This document shows, one piece after another, positions 26,481-34,635 of a stretch of DNA of 64,000 bases. Origin of the DNA: Lentilactobacillus sunkii DSM 19904 (GTDB lineage Bacteria; Bacillota; Bacilli; Lactobacillales; Lactobacillaceae); assembly GCF_001435575.1 (NCBI RefSeq), contig NZ_AZEA01000008.1, forward strand, positions 25,630 through 89,629. Direction: 5' to 3'. The notes beneath the pieces were generated by a model. It had not been told where the DNA came from. It was given only the letters and a program-made list of their open reading frames with translations, and made no database searches. Both the position numbers and the translations under genes were made by a program. The first letter of the stretch is position 1. The number at the start of each line of letters is the position of its first letter.

Positions 26481-27857
26481 ATGAATTCGGAAGAAAAACA
26501 ATCTTTAATTAAAGCGGTCAATGAAGCCTCTCCTGAAGGCCTTCGCCAATTTATCATCAACCAGGCCCAATTCGATCCGACATTCTTCCAAGATGTGAGT
26601 GCACAGTTCGGCGACCTGGATACCGATGCTGAATTCAAAAATACCAAAAAACTCATTCAAGATACAGTCAGACACAATAAGTCCTATGGCTTCATCGATT
26701 ACCAAGGCTGTATTGTGGTCTGCAACGTCTTGGACGATGTCATTAATAAATACATGTTGAGATTCCGGCAGGGACACTACCATCACGCCATGAATGGATT
26801 GTTACTGGTCGTAGAAACCGCTGGCAAAATGTTAAGTGATGCTGACAGCAGTTCCGGTGCCCTCACAGATACATTTGAACGGGCTTTTGCTTCCATGAAA
26901 AACCTCAGCACCAACATTGCTCCAGAAATTTTAGACTCTCAAAAGACAATTCTCATTAAAGATGCTATCCGGATCTTTAAACGAAAACTATTCGAGAACT
27001 GGTCAGAACAACGCTATGCGGTCTTGTTCAACATCCTGCCATTAGTTACCCAAAAGACTGCCAAGACCATCCAGACAGCCTCTAAAGCAGTCATTAAATC
27101 AGCTGGTGAGAGTTATGAAAAAAATCAGATGGTGATCGGCGACAAAATATTACACGCAAGAATCCTAATTCAGATCGGCCAGGAAACTGAAGCTGAACAA
27201 TTCATGGATGAGAACAAAAATATCCCGCAGATTCGCGAGGTTGAAATCCAAAACGCCATCCAGAACAAGAACTATCAGCATGCCGAGGAACTCTGCCTTG
27301 AAGCTTCCAAGCAAGACCAAGGCTGGCGCAGAATTTGGGAAAAGTACCTGATTAAGATTTATGACGCCACCAACCAACTGCAGAAGCAAAAGGGCGTTCT
27401 TGAAAATAGCCTGTTTGCAAACTACCCCGATGCATATGAACCGCTTAAACAATTAATGCAGCAGGATCAGACTTGGAATGCTGAATATCCAAAACTGTTA
27501 GACAAAGCCGCCAAAAAGCTCACTCCTGAAAACTACGCCTTTATTCTCGCTAAAGAAAGTGAGTTTGACAAGCTGATTAAGGTTGTCATGCAGCATCCGG
27601 AACTAACGGAAACCTATAGTCCGAATCTTTACCATTCTTATCCAGACATTATCAATAAACTGTATTACCAAAATGTGGTGATGAATGAAAAGTACCCTGG
27701 CAGAAAAGCTTATCGGAGAATGGGCCGGCGAATTAAACGCTATGCTGAATTTGGCAGCCGCGACACCGCAATCAAGTGGATTGACGGGCTGATCGAAGAA
27801 TACCCTTCCCGGCCTGCGTTGGCTGAGGAGCTTGATAAAGTTAAGAAGAAACTTTGA
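26481..27857 (+). CDS. Unrecognised 458-residue helical repeat protein
   Basis: No family could be named. The protein is soluble, rich in Lys, Glu, Gln and Asn, and looks almost entirely alpha-helical. The N-terminal third has a conserved-looking core DYQGCIVVCNVLDDVINKY then GHYHHAMNGLLLVVETAGKML (about 74-115), and the C-terminal half has TPR-like helix pairs (ILIQIGQETEAEQFMDENK, NYQHAEELCLEASKQ, YPSRPALAEELDKV). This resembles the helical region found in some SWIM zinc-finger proteins, but no zinc motif is present. ATG with GGGGAG 10 bases upstream. Stand-alone gene between SRAP (divergent) and a terminator. Confidence 0.8.
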   Translation: MNSEEKQSLIKAVNEASPEGLRQFIINQAQFDPTFFQDVSAQFGDLDTDAEFKNTKKLIQDTVRHNKSYGFIDYQGCIVVCNVLDDVINKYMLRFRQGHYHHAMNGLLLVVETAGKMLSDADSSSGALTDTFERAFASMKNLSTNIAPEILDSQKTILIKDAIRIFKRKLFENWSEQRYAVLFNILPLVTQKTAKTIQTASKAVIKSAGESYEKNQMVIGDKILHARILIQIGQETEAEQFMDENKNIPQIREVEIQNAIQNKNYQHAEELCLEASKQDQGWRRIWEKYLIKIYDATNQLQKQKGVLENSLFANYPDAYEPLKQLMQQDQTWNAEYPKLLDKAAKKLTPENYAFILAKESEFDKLIKVVMQHPELTETYSPNLYHSYPDIINKLYYQNVVMNEKYPGRKAYRRMGRRIKRYAEFGSRDTAIKWIDGLIEEYPSRPALAEELDKVKKKL

Positions 27858-27868
27858 ATCTATATTAA

Positions 27869-27904
27869 AAGTGGCCGGAACGAATCTGTTCCAGTCACTT
27901 TTTG
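27869..27904 (+). terminator. Terminator of the helical repeat protein gene
   Basis: Thirteen-pair stem AAGTGGCCGGAAC / GTTCCAGTCACTT with two mismatches, then TTTTG. Confidence 0.75.
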
Positions 27905-28048
27905 TATATCTATTTTTATTTGTTAAAACGTGCAAAAAGTGGCTGATCCCTGCCATTTAAGCAAATCAATCCTTCATTCCAAAGCCCGGAATAGTCGATT
28001 GATTCACTAAAATTCTGGGATCAAACCACCACTTTTTACATGCTGCTT

Positions 28049-28810
28049 CTAGTGCCGACGATGCTTCACAAACGTAAAGAAATGAAGAATGCATCCCAAC
28101 AACACATAGAAGATCACAACGAATGAAGCATAGCGCCACCAAAAGTCAGCAGTGGAAACCAAACGCAAACCAACTTGAATTCCCATTGTCAATAATGCCA
28201 TTACGGCAACCATAAAGAACAATTCAATATATCGTTTCAATGTACTATCATCTCTCTTTTTCTCAGTATTTAAGCGATTGCCCCACTTGAGGCACTCCTG
28301 CTTTTTGTTTTCCGGCAAATCCTTCATTCCCCAGGTATTAGTTAATACCAACTCATGAATCTTGATCACCCCTGCTGCCGACATGACTTTATCAATTGTT
28401 CGAAAACTTTGATCGGTTACGCCGGTAACCCAGTTTTCGAAGGCGCCGGTATAACAATCGGTAATGCTCAAATAGTGTTTGTTCTTGAATCGATCAGGAT
28501 GGGTTCCACCATCATGGTCAAACCGGACCAAGCGTTGACGCATACAGTCAAAGAAGTCTTTCATTTTACCGGCAAGGCCACCCCAATAAGTCGGTGCCGC
28601 AATCACCCAGACGTCACTTTCAAGCATTTTCTGTTCAAGCTCATCCAACACTGGATCCTTCTTATCGCCTTGGTCCGGCTTAAATGGATAATCCTCCAAG
28701 TACACCATATCAGTGGTATTGGGCGCCTTGACTGCTGACAAGACAGTTTCCAGCATTTTGTCAGTTGCCCCATCATTTCGATGGGAACCTAAAATTCCAA
28801 GTATTTTCAA
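28049..28810 (-). CDS. Flavodoxin-fold NAD(P)H-dependent reductase with C-terminal membrane anchor (TTG start)
   Basis: Residues 1 to about 185 form a flavodoxin-like FMN reductase: ILGSHRNDGATDKML is the FMN phosphate loop, and VIAAPTYWGGLAGKMKDFFDCM is the second flavin loop. After a charged linker (EKKRDDSTLKRY) come two membrane helices (about 196-214 and 225-245) and a basic tail KHRRH, an unusual addition that would fix the enzyme to the inner face of the membrane. TTG start with GGGGG seven bases upstream. Electron acceptor unknown; quinone or metal reduction is possible because hemH and mntH lie just upstream on the same strand (inference). Confidence 0.8.
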   Translation of the reverse strand: MKILGILGSHRNDGATDKMLETVLSAVKAPNTTDMVYLEDYPFKPDQGDKKDPVLDELEQKMLESDVWVIAAPTYWGGLAGKMKDFFDCMRQRLVRFDHDGGTHPDRFKNKHYLSITDCYTGAFENWVTGVTDQSFRTIDKVMSAAGVIKIHELVLTNTWGMKDLPENKKQECLKWGNRLNTEKKRDDSTLKRYIELFFMVAVMALLTMGIQVGLRLVSTADFWWRYASFVVIFYVLLGCILHFFTFVKHRRH

Positions 28811-28886
28811 GTCTAATCCCCCTGCATCTCATTATTTCAATGTTTTCTTTTAAGAAGTTTTAAATAACTGTATTTAACGGCTGTAT

Positions 28887-30215
28887 CTAAAAGGCAGCGA
28901 TTACGAATTGCAAGTTCAAAACGGTAATGATTGAAGTCAGTAAGTAGCCGATAATCGTGACGTACCGCTGGTTGGTATGAATCCCCATCAGCGCATGGTT
29001 ACTGGTCAAAGCGACCATCGGAAACAGTGTAAACGGTAATGCAATCGACAACGCAATTTGGGCATAAACGATAATCTGCTCAAAATCGTGGTCGTTAAAC
29101 CCAACCAGAAACCCAATTGCCAAAATCGGAATCAGGGTCACAAACCTGGTTAGCAGTCGCCGTTCCCACAGTGGCAATCTGATATGCAGATAGCCTTCCA
29201 TCACAATTTGTCCAGAAAGCGTACTGGTAATTGAGGAAATCATTCCAGTAATCAGTAACGCAAACGCAAACAAAGTACTCATCAAAGGACTAGCCAAATT
29301 ACCAACAACGGCTGAATTTTTCAAGCCGTCATAGACATCTTGAAACGCGGAAAGATGACCACCAGTGTGGAAGAACAACGTTCCACCCAGTACCAGCAGC
29401 AGTGCATTGATCAAAAACGCCGCGACCAGATGAACGTTGGAATCCCATTTTGCAAACCTCAAAGCTTCATTCACCTGCTTGGGGTTATGGTAATCATATC
29501 GCCTACTTTGGGCCAGTGATGAATGAAGGTACACGTTATGTGGCATGATGGTCGCCCCAACGATCCCTAAACTCATAATCAGCATTTCATGATTGGTTAG
29601 GATTTTGGGCGTTGGTACCATGCCACCGGCAATTTGAATCAGGTTTGGTGCCGCTCTTGATACTTCCACACCAAAGATAATGCCGACAATTAAAATGGCC
29701 GTCAACACGATAAATTCGATTCTTCTGATTCCAAATCGTAAAAATAATAGCACTAACAAAACATCGAATATCGTGAAGAGGATGCCATAGACTAAAGGCA
29801 GACCGAACAACAGCTTCAAAGCAATTGCCGTTCCGACCACCCCGGTCATATCGGTGGCCATCATTGCCAGTTCATTGATAATCCAGAGGGTATAACGGCC
29901 GCCTTTCGGAACTTTCTGAGCAATTGCCTGGGCTAGATCCAGGCGAGCCACAACGCCCAATTTAATCGAAAGTGTCTGCATAAACATCGCTACCAGAATC
30001 GACATTAACAAAACAGAAAGTAGCGAATATCGATACTGACTGCCACCGGCAAGAGAAGTCAGCCAATTGCCGGGATCCATGTAGCCGACGGCCACTAAGG
30101 CGCCAGGACCACTGTACGCCAAGAACTTTTGAACAAATGAAGTTTCATAAACACTGGGTACATCAACACTCTGGTTAATTTCATCAAGACTTTTATGCGT
30201 TGGTTCCTGGCTCAT
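28887..30215 (-). CDS. mntH: Nramp-family divalent metal (Mn2+) transporter
   Basis: A 442-residue proton-coupled Mn2+/Fe2+ importer with 11 predicted helices. The metal-binding motif DPGN in helix 1 is at residues 47-50 (GYMDPGNW), and helix 6 carries MPHNVYLHSSL with its metal-ligand Met; the TM-4 string TDMTGVVGTAIAL is also typical. Lactobacilli rely on Mn2+ for oxidant defence. Start ATG 30215 is eight bases from GGGAGG, both lying inside the end of hemH, so the genes overlap by 23 bases and are translationally linked. No MntR box or Mn riboswitch is visible in front of hemH. Confidence 0.93.
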   Translation of the reverse strand: MSQEPTHKSLDEINQSVDVPSVYETSFVQKFLAYSGPGALVAVGYMDPGNWLTSLAGGSQYRYSLLSVLLMSILVAMFMQTLSIKLGVVARLDLAQAIAQKVPKGGRYTLWIINELAMMATDMTGVVGTAIALKLLFGLPLVYGILFTIFDVLLVLLFLRFGIRRIEFIVLTAILIVGIIFGVEVSRAAPNLIQIAGGMVPTPKILTNHEMLIMSLGIVGATIMPHNVYLHSSLAQSRRYDYHNPKQVNEALRFAKWDSNVHLVAAFLINALLLVLGGTLFFHTGGHLSAFQDVYDGLKNSAVVGNLASPLMSTLFAFALLITGMISSITSTLSGQIVMEGYLHIRLPLWERRLLTRFVTLIPILAIGFLVGFNDHDFEQIIVYAQIALSIALPFTLFPMVALTSNHALMGIHTNQRYVTIIGYLLTSIITVLNLQFVIAAF

Positions 30216-31167
30216 TAGCATCGCCTCCCTGCAGCTGTTTGACACTCAAGTCGGCCAAAAAATGACAAAACTCGTCACTGCCGTTCATCGGTCTGACTGA
30301 ATCAAACACGTTTCCGCCGCTGGCCTTGAAGGTCTGGTAGTTTTGAACGTTGTTTTCTTCAATCGTTTCAAGACAGTCTTCCACAAATGACGGGGTTACC
30401 AGGAGCACGCTTCGTTTGCCCATTGCGGCCAGTTCCATCAGATAATTTTTCAAATATGGTTTCAGCCAAGGCATCGGTCCAAATTTAGATTGGAAAACGG
30501 TCTTGACCTTATCCTTGGGAACTTTGGTCAGATACTTTGTCACACCCTCAGTGGTGGCTTCACATTCGCCTTTATAGGGATCGCCCTTCTTAACCATCGA
30601 CATCGGAATACCATGGTAGCTGAAGATGACGGCATCATAATTTTTCTTTGGGTAAGCCTCGTCAACTTGTTTAGCTAAAATCCGCTGATAGACTGGCTCA
30701 TCATAGAAATTTTTGATGATGTGAGTCTGTACACCAGATGCATGAACCTTCTCAATAATCGTGTCGTGGGTACTTTGCGTATAGTTGGGAAATAACGGCA
30801 GCACAACGATTTCTTTATCGCCACGATCCTTCATTTCGTGGAGAACATCAACGATTCGTGGCTGGCCATAATTCATTGCATATTGAACATCCCATTCGCG
30901 CAGATCCTGTTGGACTTTTTGCTTCATAATCTCAGTGTAAGCTGTCAGCGGTGAACCTGCTTTGGTCCACATGTGCTGATAAAATGTGGCTGATCGCCAA
31001 GTCCTTGTGGGTAAAATCATCCCACGTAAAATAGGCTGCCAGAACCACTTTGGCAGCGTCACGACGTTTTGATCACTCAAAAATTCTTTCAAGTAAGCTT
31101 TAACATCTTTATTACTGGGTGATACTGGTGATCCCAAATTCACAAGTAACAAACCATTTTTCGTCAA
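30193..31167 (-). CDS. hemH: Ferrochelatase (coproporphyrin-type in Firmicutes)
   Basis: A 324-residue enzyme that inserts Fe2+ into a porphyrin. His185 in FSYHGIP and Glu263 in PSFVEDCLETIEE are the metal-site residues; GSPLTAYTE and VLPLFPNYTQSTHDT are conserved porphyrin-cleft segments. In Firmicutes the substrate is usually coproporphyrin III. No other haem-biosynthesis gene is in the window, and many lactobacilli lack the pathway, so an imported porphyrin is the likely substrate (inference). TTG start with GAGGAGGGG six bases upstream. Overlaps the downstream mntH, tying iron chelation to Mn/Fe uptake. Confidence 0.92.
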   Translation of the reverse strand: MTKNGLLLVNLGSPVSPSNKDVKAYLKEFLSDQNVVTLPKWFWQPILRGMILPTRTWRSATFYQHMWTKAGSPLTAYTEIMKQKVQQDLREWDVQYAMNYGQPRIVDVLHEMKDRGDKEIVVLPLFPNYTQSTHDTIIEKVHASGVQTHIIKNFYDEPVYQRILAKQVDEAYPKKNYDAVIFSYHGIPMSMVKKGDPYKGECEATTEGVTKYLTKVPKDKVKTVFQSKFGPMPWLKPYLKNYLMELAAMGKRSVLLVTPSFVEDCLETIEENNVQNYQTFKASGGNVFDSVRPMNGSDEFCHFLADLSVKQLQGGDANEPGTNA

Positions 31168-31346
31168 GACGATCCCCTCCTCGTCGTATAGTGTTTATTT
31201 TAGAGGTTTATCGTGTGAAAGACAATTCAGGTGTGTTTAAAAGTCCACATAATATAGAAATATCTTGTCTTTTGAACTTATTTGGACGTCTGCAATGAAA
31301 TTGACCTGTATGTTGGGTACAATGGAAGAAGGAAGGACGTGATACC

Positions 31347-31649
31347 TTGAACGACTCCAAAGAATATCTGGATTTTTTTGACCAGATGTATAATGACCCC
31401 AGCAAGCACAGCGGCTACAGCACAAACAGTAATTTAAGGTTTGAAAGTCGGGCAGACGCACTTGACGTCAAAAATATGCTGATCGAGAAAAGCGCCAACG
31501 CAAAATATTATAATTTTAGTGTTGAATACATCAACCCAAATAAATCAATGCAGGTCGGCTGGTACATCACTGTTAAAAAGATCGAAAAGAAAATCCAGCC
31601 CAGACCAAAGACAAATTCTGAAAAACAAAAAAAACAACCAAAAAAATAA
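31347..31649 (+). CDS. Hypothetical 100-residue protein (TTG start)
   Basis: Small soluble protein: an acidic N-terminus (NDSKEYLDFFDQMYNDPSK), a compact alpha/beta middle (LRFESRADALDVKNMLIEK ... WYITVKKIEKK) and a very basic, low-complexity tail QKKQPKK. The only start with a ribosome site is TTG 31347, about ten bases after GGAAGG. No family recognised. It lies 65 bases before an aldo/keto reductase on the same strand and may be cotranscribed with it. Confidence 0.6.
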   Translation: MNDSKEYLDFFDQMYNDPSKHSGYSTNSNLRFESRADALDVKNMLIEKSANAKYYNFSVEYINPNKSMQVGWYITVKKIEKKIQPRPKTNSEKQKKQPKK

Positions 31650-31714
31650 TCCTCTCTTTTTGCGTAATTACATAACAGATGGGGTGGTTCAACTGGTGTG
31701 GAGGTAAATAGTTA

Positions 31715-32563
31715 ATGGAAAAAGATATGGTTCCTGAAATCACTTTAAACGACGGCTACAAAATGGCTTCAGTCCAGTTTGGAACCTTTCAAATTCGTGG
31801 TGGCGAAGGTCTTCAACAAACATTGGCTGCTATCAACGATGGTTACCGCGGCTTGGACACGGCGACAAATTACGATAACGAAGGCATGGTTGGTGAAGCA
31901 ATTCGCCGTTCTGGCATCCCCCGTTCCGAATTCTTTGTGACCTCAAAATTGCCTGGAAAATACCACAAATATGATGAAGCAACCAAAGCAATCCAAGAAT
32001 CGCTTTATCGATTAGGTCTCGACTATTTGGATTTGTACCTCATCCACTGGCCACTGCCAAAACGCGATCATTATGTGGAAGCTTTCCAGGCAATGATTGA
32101 CGCCAAGAAGCGTGGCTTAATCCGATCAATTGGTGTTTCTAATTTTGAACCGGAACATTTGGACAGATTGATTAAGGAAACGGGCGTCACCCCAGCCGTC
32201 AACCAGATTGAGGCTCACCCTTACTGGAACAATGAACGAATGCTCAAAGCTGACCAGAAGCGTGGAATTGTCACCGAAGCGTGGAGCCCACTGGGTCGAG
32301 GAAGTGCCGCACTGAAGGAACCAATTATCCAAGAACTGGCAAAGAAATACGATAAAAATGTCGGCCAAATCATCTTAAAGTGGCATAATCAAAGGGACAT
32401 CATCCCGGTTCCCCGTTCAAGCAACTTAGTACATCAAAGAGCCAACAAGGATATCTTTGATTTCAAGCTGACAGATGAAGAAATGAAGGCAATCAACGCA
32501 TTAACAAAGCCAGACGGCCGAGTGGATGGCCAAGATCCGAAGGTGTATGAGGAATTTGAGTAG
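31715..32563 (+). CDS. Aldo/keto reductase, 2,5-diketogluconate-reductase type
   Basis: A 282-residue AKR5-like enzyme. The tetrad is Asp in GLDTATNYDNE, Tyr in NYDN, Lys in FVTSKLPG and His in LIHWPLP. SIGVSNFEPEHL, NQIEAHPYW and the NADPH-binding IPVPRSS follow in standard order. It reduces carbonyl compounds such as diketogluconate or methylglyoxal; the physiological substrate is unknown. ATG nine bases after GGAGGT. The gene is followed at once by a large inverted-repeat element. Confidence 0.9.
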   Translation: MEKDMVPEITLNDGYKMASVQFGTFQIRGGEGLQQTLAAINDGYRGLDTATNYDNEGMVGEAIRRSGIPRSEFFVTSKLPGKYHKYDEATKAIQESLYRLGLDYLDLYLIHWPLPKRDHYVEAFQAMIDAKKRGLIRSIGVSNFEPEHLDRLIKETGVTPAVNQIEAHPYWNNERMLKADQKRGIVTEAWSPLGRGSAALKEPIIQELAKKYDKNVGQIILKWHNQRDIIPVPRSSNLVHQRANKDIFDFKLTDEEMKAINALTKPDGRVDGQDPKVYEEFE

Positions 32564-32564
32564 A

Positions 32565-32680
32565 GAGTGACGAGACCCGGGTGGCCCCGGAGTGTAAGGC
32601 AGAAATTTTAATGATGAACGGGTTTGGTTCATCATTGGAATTTTTGGCTTACACAGTAGGGGGCAGGGTCGTCGGAACTC
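32565..32680. repeat. Large two-tier inverted-repeat element
   Basis: An inner hairpin has 26-base arms (32593-32618 against 32628-32653, about 21 of 26 standard pairs plus G-U pairs) around the loop CGGGTTTGG. Outer arms GACGAGACCC (32569-32578) and GGGTCGTC (32666-32673), plus CCCC/GGGG steps, extend the fold. There is no T-run, so it is not a simple terminator. It could be an extragenic palindrome, a miniature mobile element or an RNA structure. Only one copy is in this window. Confidence 0.7.
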
Positions 32681-32795
32681 GTTTCGGCTATATATAAGTC
32701 AACCGCCCATCATTTGCCACCCCACCACATTTCATGTTAGTATAGTAAATCCTGTTACTAACAAATTCCAAGTAACTCAACAAATCAATAACAAG

Positions 32796-32829
32796 CTGAC
32801 CAGCAAGTATCGAAGTGCTGGCAGTTTTT
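32796..32829 (+). terminator. Terminator-like hairpin in the oppA leader
   Basis: CTGACCAGCA / TGCTGGCAG with one bulge, then TTTTTA, ends only 24 bases before the GTG start of the next gene. It may end upstream transcripts or act as an attenuator of the OppA gene. Confidence 0.6.
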
Positions 32830-32852
32830 ATGTCAAAAAAGAGGGGTAAATC

Positions 32853-34502
32853 GTGAAATTAAACAAACATTTTCTAGCAATTACCGGCACACTCGCATTA
32901 GTTTTGGTTCTAGCCGGTTGTGGCAGTAACAAAAGTTCTGAAAAATCCAGCACAACAATGTCTAAAAATCAGACGGTTAACATCAGCACAGCATCCGAAA
33001 TTTCAACTTTGGATACGGCCAAAGCATCAGACAGCGGTAGCTTGACACCACTTTATCAAATCGGTGAAGGAATTTATCGACTGGGGCCAAAATCAAAGGT
33101 TGAGAACGCGTTGGCAACCAGCACCAAGGTATCTAAAAACGGTCTGACATATACATTCAAACTGCGATCAAACGATAAGTGGAATAATGGCCAGCCGGTC
33201 ACCGCAAACGACTTTGTATATGGTTGGCGCCGAGTGGTCAATCCAAAAACCGCAGCCGGATATTCCTATTTATTTGAAGGTGTGAAGAATTATAGTGCCA
33301 TTCAAAAAAACAAGTTGTCGCCTAATAAGCTTGGTGTTTCGGCACCAAATAAATCGACCTTGGTTGTCCAGCTCAGCCATCCAGTTCCATACTTCAAGCT
33401 CTTATTGGCATTCCCAACTTTCTTCCCACAACAAGAATCCGCTGTGAAGAAATACGGCAGCCGTTACGGAACCAGCAGTGCCACTACAGCCTACAATGGC
33501 CCATTTGAGCTCGCTGATTGGAATGGAACCAGTGATACGTGGACAATGAAGAAAAATGCCAACTACTGGGATAAGAAAGCAGTCAAGCTTGATAAGCTCA
33601 ACTTCCAAGTTGTTAAGACACCAAGTACTGGCCTTTCACTTTATCAGCAAAACAAACTTGATGTTGTGACACTTTCCGGTGAAGAGGTTCCGTCGTACAA
33701 GAACAAGCCGGAATTTAAAAAGTTTGTCGGTGGATCGACCATCTATTTGGAAATGAATCAAAAGCGCGTTAAGGCTTTGAAGAACGTAAAAGTTCGTCAA
33801 GCATTATCACAGGCTATCAATAAGAACTCACTTGCGACTCAAGTGCTGAGAGACGGTTCAACTGCGCCAAAGGGATTTGTTTCAACCAACTTCTTCCAGA
33901 ATCCTAAGACCGGTGCTGATTTTGCCAGTGATGCCTATGAAAAATCAGGGGTTACCTACAATGAAGCCCAAGCTAAAAAGCTATGGACTCAAGGCATGAA
34001 ACAAGTCGGTCTGAAGAAGCTCCACCTGTCCTTATTGAGTGACGATACTGATCAGTCTAAAAAGACGACTCAGTACCTGCAAAGCCAATTCAATAAGCTG
34101 CCGGGATTGAGTATTACCATCCATAACGTACCAACAAAGAGTAAATTATCCCGTTCAACCGATGGCGATTTTGATCTGGTTGTTTCATCATGGGGTGCAG
34201 ATTTTGCCGATCCAATCAACTTCTTGGACTTGCTTACAAAGAGCAACCCAACTAACAACGGGCACTGGGTTAACGCACAATATGACAAATACATTGCCGC
34301 ATCAAAGACTACTGATGCCAATAACCCTGACAAACGTTACGACGACTTGGTCAATGCCGAAAAGATTTTAATGAAGGATCAAGGTGTCATCCCACTGTAT
34401 CAACCATCAACAACTCAACTATGGCGAACCAACATCCATGGATTTGTATGGAATCCAGCCGGAATGAGCAATGGATATAAAGGATTATACGTCACTAAAT
34501 AA
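32853..34502 (+). CDS. Peptide ABC transporter substrate-binding lipoprotein (OppA-like, GTG start)
   Basis: A 549-residue SBP_bac_5 lipoprotein. Signal peptide with lipobox VLAGC, Cys23, then a Ser-rich linker. ASEISTLDTAKASDSGSLTPLYQIGEGIYRL and TFKLRSNDKWNNGQPVTANDFVYGWRR are diagnostic of the peptide-binding (DppE/OppA) cluster, as is the C-terminal LMKDQGVIPLYQPSTTQL. GTG start seven bases after GAGGGG. No translocator genes nearby. It is most like the third OppA of the window (56870-58501), and both differ from the 599-residue one. Confidence 0.92.
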   Translation: MKLNKHFLAITGTLALVLVLAGCGSNKSSEKSSTTMSKNQTVNISTASEISTLDTAKASDSGSLTPLYQIGEGIYRLGPKSKVENALATSTKVSKNGLTYTFKLRSNDKWNNGQPVTANDFVYGWRRVVNPKTAAGYSYLFEGVKNYSAIQKNKLSPNKLGVSAPNKSTLVVQLSHPVPYFKLLLAFPTFFPQQESAVKKYGSRYGTSSATTAYNGPFELADWNGTSDTWTMKKNANYWDKKAVKLDKLNFQVVKTPSTGLSLYQQNKLDVVTLSGEEVPSYKNKPEFKKFVGGSTIYLEMNQKRVKALKNVKVRQALSQAINKNSLATQVLRDGSTAPKGFVSTNFFQNPKTGADFASDAYEKSGVTYNEAQAKKLWTQGMKQVGLKKLHLSLLSDDTDQSKKTTQYLQSQFNKLPGLSITIHNVPTKSKLSRSTDGDFDLVVSSWGADFADPINFLDLLTKSNPTNNGHWVNAQYDKYIAASKTTDANNPDKRYDDLVNAEKILMKDQGVIPLYQPSTTQLWRTNIHGFVWNPAGMSNGYKGLYVTK

Positions 34503-34549
34503 TTTCAAACACACCGATAATCTTCTAAATATATAGCATCTGCATATTA

Positions 34550-34612
34550 AATACGGGTAGATTCCAAACGCTGACATCAAGCAGCGTTCAAAGGATTCTA
34601 CCCGTATTTTGT
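34550..34612. terminator. Long bidirectional terminator
   Basis: AATACGGGTAGATTCC pairs with GGATTCTACCCGTATT (one mismatch); a nested AACGCTG/CAGCGTT stem sits inside. T-run on the right. Lies between convergent genes. Confidence 0.82.
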
Positions 34613-34635
34613 CATACCATCATTTTTTAATCAGC

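Noticed and set aside
31310..31346. Promoter TTGACC-TACAAT before the 100-residue gene
   Set aside because: Spacing between the two boxes is only 11 bases, too short for sigma-A.
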